A DNA stretch of 64,000 nt from Chytridium lagenaria (taxonomy: Eukaryota; Chytridiomycota; Chytridiomycetes; Chytridiales; Chytridiaceae). The notes under the pieces were generated by a model. The model made no database searches and had not been told where the DNA came from. It worked only from the letters and a program-made list of their open reading frames with translations. This document shows, in pieces, positions 37,401 to 49,700 of the stretch. Positions within the stretch are counted from its first letter, which is position 1; the number at the start of each line of letters is the position of its first letter. Position numbers and translations under genes: made by a program. The stretch covers positions 186,001 through 250,000 of the forward strand of contig JAHLKC010000024.1 of the NCBI GenBank assembly GCA_025449115.1. The letters run 5' to 3'.

Positions 37401-38585
37401 TCTGTGACCTTCCTCTCCTATATCCTCGTCCTCTCTATTATCATCCTCTCAGTTCACGACCCCACCTCAGAACCCAACGCTATCGATAACACCTCCCCAT
37501 TCGAGTCCATCAATTTAATTATCCTACCCGTTTTCCTTCCTCCTCCTTCCACTTCTCTTAAATTGGGCGTGTTTCATCTACTTCGCGATTCGCCTCCACC
37601 GAGCCAAAATGTTGTTGTATCCGGCATTTTATTTGTTACAGCCGATTGTGAATTGGGTGGTGACGATATACAGTATATGCACGGCATTGAGGAGAAGTTG
37701 GGGGGGACCGAGGGTTGGGCCTAATAGAACGGGGGAGGTGGAGGTGTTTGCAGACGACAATGCAGATATAATCGCAATGTATTCGGAGGACTATAACAAG
37801 GTAAACCTATTTCGTATTTTTTTCAGGTTGTGGCTTTTTTTCTGGTTAAACTATATTTTCCTCTTCCTGTCTAAAAAACTCTCTAACCCGCTGTCCTAAA
37901 TCATAGACCATGTACCGCATCTCTCGAGACTTCTATCCTCTCATACTCCCTCCACCCCCTGTCAAATCCTCCCTCTCCAAAACCCCACGCTTCATCGCCG
38001 CCTCTCCAACCTGGGAATCGACCGCAACCTCCGACACACAAGCCACCACCAACACCGACATCTCGCGCGCTTCCAGTTCTAAGCGCGTCCACTTTGATCT
38101 TGCAAGCCCAGCGTCTACCCATTCTGCAATATCAACACGCTCCTTCTCCCTCCGCATCACTCCAGGCCGTTCTTTACCTCTCATCACCACAGACCTCTCA
38201 ACTCCCCAAACACCCAAAGCTCCGACCCCGTTCCCACGAGAAGTTCCTTTAGACGATGATGATGAAATTCCGTTGGCGAAACGGCCTGAGCGTCCTGAAC
38301 GGCCGCCGTCCGCATACCTTCCCTAAAGCGCGGCCTGACACACCAACGTCGTTGTTTTGGGGGTGGGTCAGAACCGGGTCCATCGTGAAGAGGGATGACG
38401 TTGAAGTGGCTTCGGCCACCATAAATCGTGATTCCGTCTCGGCTTCTCTTGCGCCAACTTTGCCAGAGATGTCGCCAATTGAAAAATGGGATGAGGATTT
38501 GATTGAGGGATATACGGTATTTCATGAAGATCAAGTAAAGCCCGCGGAAGAGGATGCGGATGTGGTGAATGTGCCGAAGGAATGA
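34473..38585 (+). CDS. GT2 chitin synthase with long unexplained N-terminus
   Basis: Membrane glycosyltransferase adding N-acetylglucosamine from UDP-GlcNAc to chitin. Membrane segments at 35520-35870 (PYQLLATILTFISLIETLL, FWTTITVYMVLLLAPIGG) precede the catalytic core: DVIVIIPVYNE at the end of an exon near 36002, LLAMDDP near 36150, DxD-type LFIDSDII near 36505, ESLCGGVTCLPGALTMIR across an intron near 36716, LGEDRYLT near 37010, and the QRRRWFLGT signature near 37180, followed by more membrane helices (to 37700) and a Ser/Pro-rich acidic tail ending at 38585. The core signatures are complete. Slips lie near 35340, 36120, 38320 and possibly 37360. The 34473-35130 part is coding-like (C-ending codons, FHFDIHSLESDLIHLDIL) but matches no domain I know; the exact start is uncertain. 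Chitin synthase class was not determined. Confidence 0.82.
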
Positions 38586-39055
38586 TGTGCACCTTTTGAT
38601 TGCGCTCGCTTTTGCCGATGTTATTTTAATACAATGTAGACTGGAGATTCTCCCTGTTTTGTTTTATAAACCAGTAGGATTGCACTGTTTGTTTTTAATT
38701 TTTTTTGCTATAACTTTTTACCGATTTCATAACTTTGATTTTCGCTCATCATATTCAAGGAAACCGCATATCCTGGTTGCTTTTTTCTTGTATCCTTTTT
38801 TCTGGTGAACTGATAAAAACTGGGGGTGGGTTACGATAAAAACTTTTGGAGGTTTGGGTTTTTTTTGAGAAACGCCACAACTCGCAACCAAAAAAGAGAC
38901 ACAAACGGCAAAGGAAAAAATTTGATTGTACACCCAACTCTCGGTGTGCAATTGTTCAACCCGCGTTCAGAAACCGACGACGGCCCATCCATCCCACCCC
39001 GTCTCCGCAGGGTTGAGATCGTGCCGGATCATACAGAGTCTTTCTGCCTCAAGTG
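38586..39055. other. Leader of the TIR gene, possibly coding in part
   Basis: T-rich 3' flank of the chitin synthase until about 38780. The stretch 38930-39052 has C-ending codons in one open frame (FNPRSETDDGPSIPPRLRR, then a stop) that sits one base out of frame with the TIR gene, so it may be an N-terminal extension interrupted by a slip at about 39053. No in-frame ATG was found upstream of it. Confidence 0.4.
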
Positions 39056-41622
39056 ATGATGCTGGGTTGGGCATCTTCCTCAACCACACCCTACTTCTCT
39101 GATACCAACACCATGCGCAAAGACTCTGTCCACATCCTCAACTCACTAGTTAATCTCACACCGTCCTCTTCGTCTTCAGCGTTGAACGCAGGAAGAATGT
39201 CAACAGCTCCTGTAAATGATGGTGCGGTAGTGAGGATCAAGGTTGCTACGTCTAAACGGTCGATGGTTGTGGTTGTGAAGGGGGATGCGACTGTGTCGGA
39301 TTTCTTGGATGTGGTGTCTTCCAAGATCATAAGAGGATTTCCTATTGGGAGTGTGGTGGGTTTTATCAGAAGATGCCAAATGATATGCGTACTCATCAGT
39401 GTTTTTAGGTGCTGAACCCGCAACCAGTCGTAGCCGCCATGTCGAGGGATGGGTTTTTTTTTGACGAAGACGATTTGGTGAGTTTTTCACCATTCCCGCC
39501 TTTACTACTGATGTACCTTCCGTCTCAATCTTATACTGATGACTAACCGCATTTCAGGTCCGTTACGCCTTTGACACAGATACAGAAGTCTACGCTTTCA
39601 CCAACGACGAGCTTCGCAAAGTCCTTCGCACCCAGCTCGATCCTTCTTCTCACGTCTCACCCTTCCTTCAGGTCCCCGACCAACCCCAAACCGCTCCGAC
39701 TCCACCCCCACAGCGCTCTTCCCTCCTCCTCTCCTCATCATCCTCAGCCCTTCCATCCCCATCTGTCGACCAAGAGGATGACCACCCAAATCCACATAAG
39801 CTTCGTGATCACCTTCGTGTGGGTCCATCAAGACGAGGATCGCTGATAGGAGCTGTCACAATGAATCATGATGCGGTTGATCCGGGGTTGGTGAGTTTGG
39901 GGGGTGCGCCAATTTTACCGGCGGTTGGGAGTAAACCATTAGTTTTTGTCTCCTTTACACGGCTGAATTCGGCAAGGATGGTGGGAGTCGATAAAGCTGT
40001 TGGGACCTGTGATCCTCACGTGAGTTTCTTCTTCCAACTGTTGAAATTATTTTCTTTTCTGTTATTTCCAGCCCACATATTTTATACGTCAAAAAACTGA
40101 CTGATTTTTGCGTGCAGTGGATTTACAAGGGATTAAAGGAAGCCGGGTTTAGCGTCTTTATTGACGAAAGCGAACGCGAAGCTGGGGAACCGCTTTCTGA
40201 GGAGCTCGTCGATATGATGTTAAAAGGTAATTCAGCCTAGTATCCTGTTTCCCTAACCATTTTCTTTTAAGCCACCCACTTCGTCACTTGTATATCCCGC
40301 GAATACGCCGAATCCCCACTTTGCGAAGCCGAATTCAAGTTTTCCCGATTTAAAAAGCGTTTCATCGCGCTTGTCGGCACAAATCCCCATCCGTCCACTA
40401 AACTCCCACATCGACGCGCTTCAGGAGTGTGGGGACCAACTGCTCGCGTCATACCGGCGTCTGAAGGATCTGCGGCGTCGTATGTGTCAGGCACCGCTGT
40501 GGGCCATATGATTGGAGGCGGGGATACGGCGTGCATTGATTTTAGGGTAGACAGTGGACGGGCACTTGAGGGGCTTGTGGCTGCCTTAAGGGGGGATACG
40601 GAAGTTGTGGGACACGATGCGGTAAAAGCTGTTGAAAGTATTGTTGGAGCGAGCGGGGTTGCAAAACGTGCTGTCAGAGTATTAACAGAGATGGCTGTGA
40701 ACATGGCGAAAAAGGGTGGGAAGGAAGATGTTTTCTCTGTTCTTGGCTATGATGATGTCGAGGAGGCAGTTGTGAAGGAGGTTGTGGTGGATGGACCGAC
40801 ACCACGAAGGGGACGAGTGTACGTAGCGTATTGTTGGGATAACAGCGTGAGCGCCATGAAGAGCATGGGACAACTTGTTGGAGGTGGAGCGGGTGTTTGT
40901 GACCCAAGAAGGGTTGCAGCAAAGCTTGGGGCGGCTGGGTTTGAGGTTTGGATGGATGTGAGAAGACGTGATGTGAGGAGGATTGCGCGAGGGGAAAGGA
41001 GGGTTGAGAGATTGAAGAGGCGATTGGAGGAACGACGGGGGGTCGTGGAGGAGGTTGGACACGAAGATGATGATGCTGATACAGAGAAAGATAGGGACGA
41101 AACTTTGGAGGATTCTCCAACTTCACCCTCGGATGTATCGTTGTCAGAAAGTGATTCGGATGATGAGGAACTGGCGGATGCGTTGACGTTAGGGATGGAT
41201 CATGCGGATTGTATGATTGCGTTCATTTCTGATGAATTCGCCTCATCCCCCAACTCTCACGGGAATTCCATTTCGCCCATAATGTCCTCCGATTACCCCT
41301 TATTCCCGTCGTCGTTGGAGTCGGTGTCGGCAACATTTGGCGAACCGGACCCCTAGGAAAGGCCGTTCGTGGGTACGTCAGTCTTGATGCCACGGTGCAA
41401 GATGTGGATTTGGATCAGCTGCTTTGTATGGTCTACAAGGTCGTGGGGGCGTCGCCTGCTCCTGAGGGACCTAGACGAGAGGTTGGGGTGGTCGAGGACC
41501 TACAGGGCCCTGTATCACCGCCTGCTTCAACTGCGTCCTCGATGTCGTTTGCAGGATTTGGTGGGAGGGTTGGGCCGCCGTTGGCGGATGGGATGAGGAT
41601 GTCGCCAACACCGTCAAACTGA
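39056..41622 (+). CDS. PB1-like/TIR/TIR protein, candidate NAD-cleaving signalling protein
   Basis: Exons 39056-39355, 39409-39477, 39558-40019, 40118-40226, 40272-41622, all phase-consistent. Domains: a PB1-like module (VVRIKVATSKRSMVVVV, then FFFDEDDLVRYAFDTDTEVY and FTNDELRKVL); a Pro/Ser-rich linker; TIR1 (KPLVFVSFTRLNSA, CDPHWIYKGLKEAGFSVFID, THFVTCISREYAESPLCEAEF); a helical linker; TIR2 (GRVYVAYCWDNS, CDPRRVAAKLGAAGFEVWMD, HADCMIAFISDEFASSPN, then FHFAHNVLRLPLIPVVV). One base is missing near 41250 inside TIR2; the frame resumes with SREFHF and stops at 41622. Both domains keep a Glu where TIR NADases have the catalytic one (CEAEF and SREF). TIR2 carries a roughly 60-residue charged insert (40980-41170) rich in Asp, Glu and Ser. 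TIR identity is from motif order; NADase activity and partners are inference. Confidence 0.78.
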
Positions 41623-43221
41623 TCCACTCTTACTAGATTTTATTTCTACATTTTGTTACGTTTATCTTTCTTGTTCTTTTTTTGCTTCGTCATTCGGACA
41701 TTTTTTAAAGGCACGTTAATGGAAGAATAACCTTTTCCCCGTCCTTGCTTTTATCTCTCTTGCATACGCTTGTTTTAAACACATAATATTAAATACATAG
41801 ACAGGTGCTGAAATGACAATTACAAAAGCACACTGCTTTCAGACAAAAGTTGTCCGAACAATATTTTGTTTTCAGAATGAACACGTCACCTGTCGCGTCA
41901 ATGCCACGAGTATACCCTTCATCCTGTTTCCCTTCATGCCGTCAATCACAACCAAAAGATTCGGCTGAATTCACGTCGTATCATCCATGCAATCAATGTT
42001 CACACAGTATAAAACGAGTGCTTTGATCGTTGACCACAGAAACTTACATCACCCATCAACCGCACTTCATATACAGTTCTTCCTCCTTACCTCCCAATCC
42101 ACTAAACTCGCATGCCGTTATGTACGATTCCATCCCACATCGACTAAAATTGGATTCATTTGCGTGATTGGCAACATATTGGAAGGATAGCGATCCGCTT
42201 TTAGAATGCCGGCCATCGACAGGCTCTTTCACTCTATCAGCCATTCTGATCCATTTTGTTGCCATCCAATTCCACTGCCGCAGTAAACATGCTCGCGAGC
42301 TCCACCAAAAAGTGTCCTCGACCGCGGCAATCTTTCAAAGGCATCATGGGTTTTGCAAATCCTCTCACTTAAGTAGCGAGGATTAATCGGTATGTCTCAA
42401 TGGCCTTTCTTTTCTTGCACCCGGCCATTATGACCCAAAATTAACGGTAACTTCTCGCAGATGACCTACCTTCATATTCAAGTGCAGCGACTGACGTTTT
42501 GTGCACGTAGAGCCTTTAGATCAGGTCTCCCGTCGAGCACAATCTACAACACATTTATTCTGGTGAGTCATATTATAGGACTTTCTTGCTGAATATCCAT
42601 ACACTATCTGACACTCATCGTAGTTCTCTTCCATATCTCTTGAATTGCAGTTAGTATGGCATCGTTCAACTTTTTTATCTTTAAAAGACACGAACTCATG
42701 TTGGCGACTAAGTTGAATGCTCATCAAAGCACTGGTTTCCTTTTACTTTCTGCTGTGGGGAGTACTTTTCTCAAAGGTATGCATCCTTGTTGTCAAAGAA
42801 CCATATATGTTTAATTGGATGCTTCACATGATTTTACAGCTACATATTCCCCTCCTGCCTTGCATGGTTCAACCGGACATAGACAACATACAAATGTAGG
42901 TTGTTGAGCTTTCCATACAAGGAAAAGTACATCATTGACTCATTTATTCTCTAAAAAGCATCGGCATCGTCTTTTTTTGCCATCCTCCGAGTCTTCCCCA
43001 TGAATTAAACCTCTCGGCAATCCCGATGCATGCTACTTCACTGATTATCCCATCCTGGACGACGGGAGCCTGCGTTAAAACCATATTGAATTAGCATCTG
43101 GGAAGGCAGCGACGACAAGCTTAACCTTCGACTTTACTACCTCCTCTCTTCTTTCCTTCCTCTCTCCATTTTTGTCTTTAACCTTTATTCGCACGCAAGT
43201 TCCGCTCCTTGGGAAGTGAGG

Positions 43222-43229
43222 TATTTATA
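43222..43229 (+). promoter_or_regulatory. TATA-like element
   Basis: The + strand reads TATTTATA within gtatttatag, followed about 25-50 bases later by pyrimidine-rich sequence that could hold the transcription start of the acidic FHA gene. The proposed ATG is about 490 bases downstream, so the leader would be long or contain an intron. Weak evidence. Confidence 0.25.
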
Positions 43230-43502
43230 GAGCCCCCTTTCAGGGTCCCTTTTCTTCCTTTTTCTTCTTTGTCGTTCTGTTTTGCAAGAAATCGTCAGAA
43301 ACGACGGTATAATAAAGACGCGGAGTTCTTTCGATTTTGACCATCGTAAAGAAATGACTCAATCTGGCTGGTGGCGGAAAATGCATGAATATCCTCATGT
43401 CGGAGTTGATTTATTTGTTAAGGGGATTAGCAAAAAAAAGCGTCAATTGCGTATTGCAAGGGGTGCTCACTTGGAAAGAATCAAATGCTTGTCTTCGGTT
43501 GA

Positions 43503-43588
43503 ATATCTCAGCGGAGGGAAGGGCAATTAAAATTAAAAAAAGGCATATCTCAGCGGAAGGAAGGGCAATTAAAATATAAAAAAAAGGC
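43503..43588. repeat. 42-bp direct tandem repeat, two copies
   Basis: The unit beginning atatctcagcgg and continuing with aagggcaattaaaat and an A run plus ggc occurs at 43503-43544 and again from 43545, differing by a few bases and A-run length. It sits in the probable leader of the acidic FHA gene. Confidence 0.85.
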
Positions 43589-43714
43589 AGGAGGAGGAAA
43601 GAACGGGCAGAAGTAGATTTTACTGGACTTTTCCCATTACACCCTTTAGAACAACATAGCACTCTTGCCTTGGGATCACCTCCTCTGGAGAAGGTATCTC
43701 AGGGAGATATAGCT

Positions 43715-46700
43715 ATGATGTTGCGACAGGAGGATCCTCCGGACAAGCAACAGCCCACGACGAACTCTGGAGCTCCTAATCAACGTCCTCTTTTAAACCC
43801 TACCTCGACCAAAGCGAAAAACACCACCATTTCTCACTCCAACCGCAGCACAATGGATTCTATTCGTCATAGCGCTGCCAAGACTGCTACTAAGACTGCT
43901 ACCTCAATACCTTGCGGGTTTGGAAGCAGTTCTAGCAGATTCCCAACTTTGGGTGAAAGCTCGACGGATAGGAGTTCGAACTACGCTACAGCGGACATTG
44001 GGAGATAAGAGCTTGAGGCATGAAATGGTAGGCGTCATCTCATCTTATTCCTTTTCCAATGCAGACCAACTCACGGTTTTTTGATGATTTTACAGGTTTC
44101 GCATTCAACCGCAGCAGTATCGGACATCCGTTCTGGAAGGCATTCAGCGCAAGCAAAGTCAAGCTCTGTGACCACCTTCATTCCTCGCTCCATTCCTCGT
44201 AAAACTGCTCATTCTACGATCTCGAGTACAGCTGGAAACGGCCGCGTTTTTGGCAAGACATCCCCCAGCAAGATTCTCGGTCCAAGAACGGAAAGAACGA
44301 GTCCTATTAAGAAAGCGTCCAAAAGGACTGTTTTCAGCCAAAACAGGATGCCAGTGATCGCTGCTTCGCAAAAACGTCGAGGTTTACCGCTTGAAAGCAT
44401 CATCATAGCACACTTCGAATATTATTAAGACTGAGAGCGTTACTGGTACCGCGAAGAACGTTGTCGGAAACTTGAAAAAGGGAGGCGACAAATTGGTAAG
44501 CTGTTTTATCTTTTCGCATGTGTATGCGCATCAATGCGTGTTTATTTTTGCTTCAACCCAAACTGACGATATTTGTATCTTTCAATAGTTTACGCCAACG
44601 CTTACGGAAGTTGCGGTTATGTCTAGTTCACGAAAAGCCACGCTCAAGCCTTTCGCACTCAAACCCACCTTGAAGACGGGTACCTCGGCTATCTCGAATA
44701 CTACCAGCAAAACGAATGTTTTGGAAAAGCTCCTCGCAGGCTTGAGATGGTGGATGCGGGCAAGCCGAGTGTCTCGATTTTTGGTACCCGAAGGAGTAAC
44801 ACTTGGCCCGTTGCGAAGACATCCGCACAAGTCCTTACTCATCCGGCGAAGAAGGTTGAGCCAGAACGTGGTACGAGAAGTCTCCGAGCGATGCTGTCTC
44901 TACGAAGTACTCTCCTCCTGTGCAGGTTTTGGAGGATATGGTCCCCGCAACCAATACTTTGTCTCAACCTATTGAAGTAGATGTTCTCATGGAGGACTGT
45001 CAAATTGCCGAGGCAGCTTCTAGTACATTGGGTTTGGACATAATTGTTATGGTAAGAGTGATATTTGTTTTATTATGGCCATATGTATTCTTGGATGGTG
45101 ACTAAGCCTTATCTTTTATCTCAACAAATCCAATAGCACCCATGCGGTCAAATTGATCCAACGCAAGAGGTTGGCAGCTTGTCCGCTACATTGGTCGGTG
45201 CAAGCCGTCCCATCTTCAGTACCCCCAGTTTGGTCAAGGCTGACCGCGCACCTTCACATGAACTCACTGCTGATGACGCGTCAGCGGCTTGTGAAGGCAA
45301 TTGTCCGAGTGCAATGGTTTCGTATGACGCATTTGCCTTTGCCCCCTCCACCCCTAATGCACAAGCTCTGGGGTGCTTCCAAACTCTGGCTACCGCGGCA
45401 AATTCAACTGGTGTTGAACCCATCGTCTCACTCTCACGCACCGTCAGTCCTATTTGAACAAAGAACCATTGGTAAGCACATTTGTTCACTTTTTGCTTAA
45501 ATTGTCGATTGTCTTTCACTAATATACATTGTTACATTCAGAAGGCTACCTCGTTTAGTGAAGAGAAATGCGCGGAAACCTTTTTTAAAGGTCTCTCCAG
45601 CGCCACGCTGGGGAACCAGACCCCAGAGATTTCTTCTTTCGTCATTTTCGAGACTCCCAACGGTGCATCTGGTTCTGCCTCGTCTACCCCACCTTCTCAG
45701 GCTCAGGATGCTCATCAAGCCTGAGTTTGGACGTGGATTCAGCCAGTGTTGAACCCATCGAGTCCGACCACTTTTCCGTTGAGAGACGCTGTCCTCCATC
45801 TGACGCGGCAGGACATTCTCCCACACTCCCTCGCCCTTCCTCTGAGATGATTCACCCCACATCCGCTCCTGCTTGTTCTTCTGCCGTCAATTCAGTTCCG
45901 CTTCAAATTGTTGAAAAGAACTTTGTTGATCAAGCGAGGCTACAAGATGCTTTGACAAACGTTATTGAGACGCTTTACAGGGCCAATTCTGGGCCTGTTA
46001 CGAGTCTCTTGAAAACCTTCTGCAGCGAAGTTCATAAGCTGATGCGGATGAGAATCGATGAGATGGAGGATGGTTACCTTGCGGACGACGAAGCTAGCAG
46101 CCCCACCGGCGAGGATGTCCGTGTCCACACCAACGCCAACGACAAAGATCATGGCGCGGAAGTGGCGGACGCTAATGGTGATGAGGATGCAGATATGGCG
46201 GAGGATGACGCTGTTGAAGATGAAAAGATGGATGATCCTCCTCTTGAAGTCGTTGCTGATGAGAATCCTGGTGATGCAGAGGACGCTGGTGAAGAGGTTG
46301 AGGAGAAGAATGCGGATGAAGAAGGTGCGGTAGATCATGTTGTTGAAGAGGTGGAAGAAGTTGACAATGAAGCAGCGGGAGTCGATGAAATTGAAAGAGA
46401 GGCTCCGGAGGGGGAAGCAGAGAGGTTGATGACGCCGAGGAAGAGGAGAGGGAAGTTGTAGAGGGTGCTATGGGAGTTGATGTTGAGAGGGAGGATGAAG
46501 AAGGTTTGGAGGAAGGTGCTGTGAATGTTGAGGTCGTTGGTGACGAAGACGTTGTCATGAACGACGCTGATGACGTAGAGGACGAGGAAGATGTCGTGGA
46601 GGAAGGCGGTGCGGAAAATCAGGCCGCAGAAATCCGTGACAACGCCTCTGACGACGAGGAAGTTGAAGACAACGAGGTTGAAGGGGCGGTGGATGAAGAT

Positions 46701-49700
46701 GCTGTGGGAGAGGAAGATGTTGTTTTGTTGACCACGAAGAAGACGAGGAAGACGAGGACTACGAGGAAGAACATGTGGAGGAAGGTGGGGTGGAAGAAGG
46801 GGACGTTGATAACGATGTCTCTGAAGACGAGGAAGACTGGGAAGAAGATGTGGAGGAAGGCGGGGCGGGTGATGAAGTTGCCGAAAATAGGAGCGACGTT
46901 TCTGAAGACGACGAGGGGGAGGCAGTGGCGGATGATGATGCTGTGGGAGAGGAAGAAGAAGTCGTGGTTGGAGGGGCGGCGGATATTGATGTTGTAGGAG
47001 AGGAGGATGATGTTTCTGAAGACGAAGAAGACGAGGAAGACGAGGAAGAACCTTTGGAGGAAAATTGGGTCCAGGAAGAGAACGTTGCTGATGACGTCTC
47101 TGAAGACTTAGACGAAGAAGTCTGGGAAGAAGATGTGGAGGAAGGCGGGGCGGACCAATGGGCCGCTGGAGAGATGGGCGCCTTTAACAACATCATTGAA
47201 CGCGAGGAAGGCGAGCAAATAGACGTTGGGCTTCTTGGATTTAATGCAGATGACGCGATGGTTGATATTGTCAATAACTATGTCGAACACCCCCCGGTTC
47301 CTTACCTCGGGGTCATGGATATCGACAATGTGGAGGGGGGACAAGAACGTCAGGCCAACGACAGGCTTAATGACGAAGACATGGCCTCAAGGGCATCCGA
47401 CTCTGAGGATTCAGATGCGTCGAGCATAGACTTGAACGTATATGCTGCGGATCCTGAGGCTGAAGCTTTCCAAAATGTGGAGCACGACCAAGCCAACGTC
47501 GCTCACGTTTTCGCTGGCCTGGGTGACGACGCTCGACTTATCAACGCCGAGTGCCGTTGCCTGCTGCTAATTTGGCTTTAATGTAAGTTTTATTCGTCGT
47601 TCATTGTAAAAGTTTTTCGCTAACTTAAAACTTTTAGGCTTGAGTTAAGGCCATTAAATGGTGGCTTTGAAAAGAAAATGTTGGACTTATCGCATCCCAT
47701 CAAAATTGGACGAAAAGTTGCCGGTGGTGTTGACCCACAACCGAACAACGGTATCTTTGACTCAAAAGTATTGAGTCAAAAGCACGCCAAGATATGGTGC
47801 GAAGGAAATCAGGTGGAGTATTTGACTTTTTTGACTATTATTTATACCCTTTACTTCATAGGTTCTCATCAAAGACCTCGACTCTTCCAATGGGACGGTC
47901 GTCAATGACTATCCGTTGGTTGCAGGAGAAGTTTTTGAGCTCGAGGACGGATGACATTATCGAGTTTGGAGTTGATCTGGACTTTGACGGAGGTATATTT
48001 GGCACAATCTTATATTTAATACTAACGTTGATTCCATAGGTGAATACAGTAAGGTGTCCTGCTCTGCAAGAATTTTGGGAGCACCTGATGTGACGTTTGT
48101 CGATAAACCGCCAAGTTGGAGATGGGGAGGCTTCTGGGCAGAGGGAAATGCCTGTGCTTGAGCCTCAGGTAGAGGGAGGGACGAGTTCTCGTGAAACAAC
48201 CGGGCTTCTCTGGGGAGGTGTTGAGGGGCAGCATGAGTATGACGATGCCTGTAGGATTGGCTTCCCTAGGTGCGCCATCGAGTATTCCTGTTGGGGTCGA
48301 CGAGGGACAGAGATATGCGGGGCCTTTTGACATTGCATCTCTGCGCCTCCCCAGCTGGAGCGAGCAGCTGGACCGTGCTGCGGTCCTCTTCGCCCAAATC
48401 CGACGATTCCGACTGAATTTATCCACCTCCCTGCTAGCTTGATGGAACAAGAACGTCAGGCCAACAACAGGCTTAATGACGAAGATATGGCCTCAAGGGC
48501 ATCCCGAAACGAGGATTCAGATGCGTCGAGCATAGACTTGAACGTGTACGCTGCGGATCCTGAGGCTGAAGCTTTCCAAAATGTGGAGCAAGACCAAGAC
48601 AACGTCGTTCACGTTTATGCTGGCCTGGGTGACGACGCTCGACTTATCAACGCCGAGGTGCCGTTGCCTTTTTGTGGCGACAACAGAAATGCACTTGAAG
48701 TCATTTGCGAGAGGCCTTTATTAAATGGGCCTGCTGCTAAGTTGTACGCTGCGGATCATGAGGCTGAAGCTCTCCAAAAATGTGGAGCAAGACCACGCCA
48801 ACGTCGTTCACGTTTTCGCTGGCCTGGGTGACGACGCTCGCTTATCAACGCCGAGGTACCGTTGCCTTTTTATGGCGACGTTAACAGAAATGCACCTGAC
48901 GTCATTGGCGAGAGTTCTTTAAACGGGCCTGCTGCTAAGTTGGCTTTAATGTAAGTTTCGTTTAATCGTTCATTATGATATTTTTTTTTCTAACTTTAGA
49001 CATTTTAGGCTTGAATTAAGGCCGTTAAATGGTGGCTTTGAAAAGAAAATGTTGGACTTATCGCATCCCATCAAAATCGGACGAAAAGTTGCTGGTGGTG
49101 TTGACCTCAACCGAACAACGGTATCTTTGACTCAAAAGTATTGAGTCAAAAGCACGCCAAGATATGGTGCGAAGGAAATCAGGTGGAGTGTTTGGACTTT
49201 TTTTGACTATTATTTATACCCTTTACATCATAGGTTCTCATCAAAGACCTCGACTCTTCCAATGGAACGGTCGTCAATGACTATCCGTTGGTTGCAGGAG
49301 AAGTTTTTGAGCTTGAAACGGATGACATTATCGAGTTTGGTATTGATCTGACTTTGACGGAGGTATGTATGGCTCATCTTATATTTAACACTAACGTTAA
49401 TTCCATAGTTGAATACAGTAAGGTGTCCTGCTTTGCAAGAATTTTGGAAACACCTGATGTGACGTTTGTCAATAAACCCATCAAGTTGGAGATGGCGGAG
49501 GCTTCTGGGCAGAGGGAAATGCTGTGTTTGAGCCTCAGGTAGAGGGAGGGACGAGTTCTCGTGAACAACCGGCTTCTCTGGGGAGTGCTGAGGGGCAGCA
49601 TGAGTGTGACGATGCCAGTAGAATTGGCTTCCCTATGTGCGCCATCGAGTATTCCTGTTGAGGTCGACGAGGGACAGAGATATGCGGGGCCTTCTTGGCA

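Larger units (their letters stand above)
41623..43714. other. Gene-poor stretch with a possible core promoter
   Basis: About 2.1 kb with no gene I can support: open frames are short and lack the C3/G3 codon pattern of the real exons nearby. The first 100 bases are T-rich 3' flank. Near 43160-43280 a pyrimidine-rich stretch (cctctcttctttccttcctctc) and a TATA-like element precede the acidic FHA gene; 43282-43530 holds a short open frame that could be in its 5' leader. Confidence 0.5.

Noticed and set aside
41623..43714. Possible genes in the stretch after the TIR gene
   Set aside because: Only short open frames without codon bias or motifs; no exon chain could be assembled.
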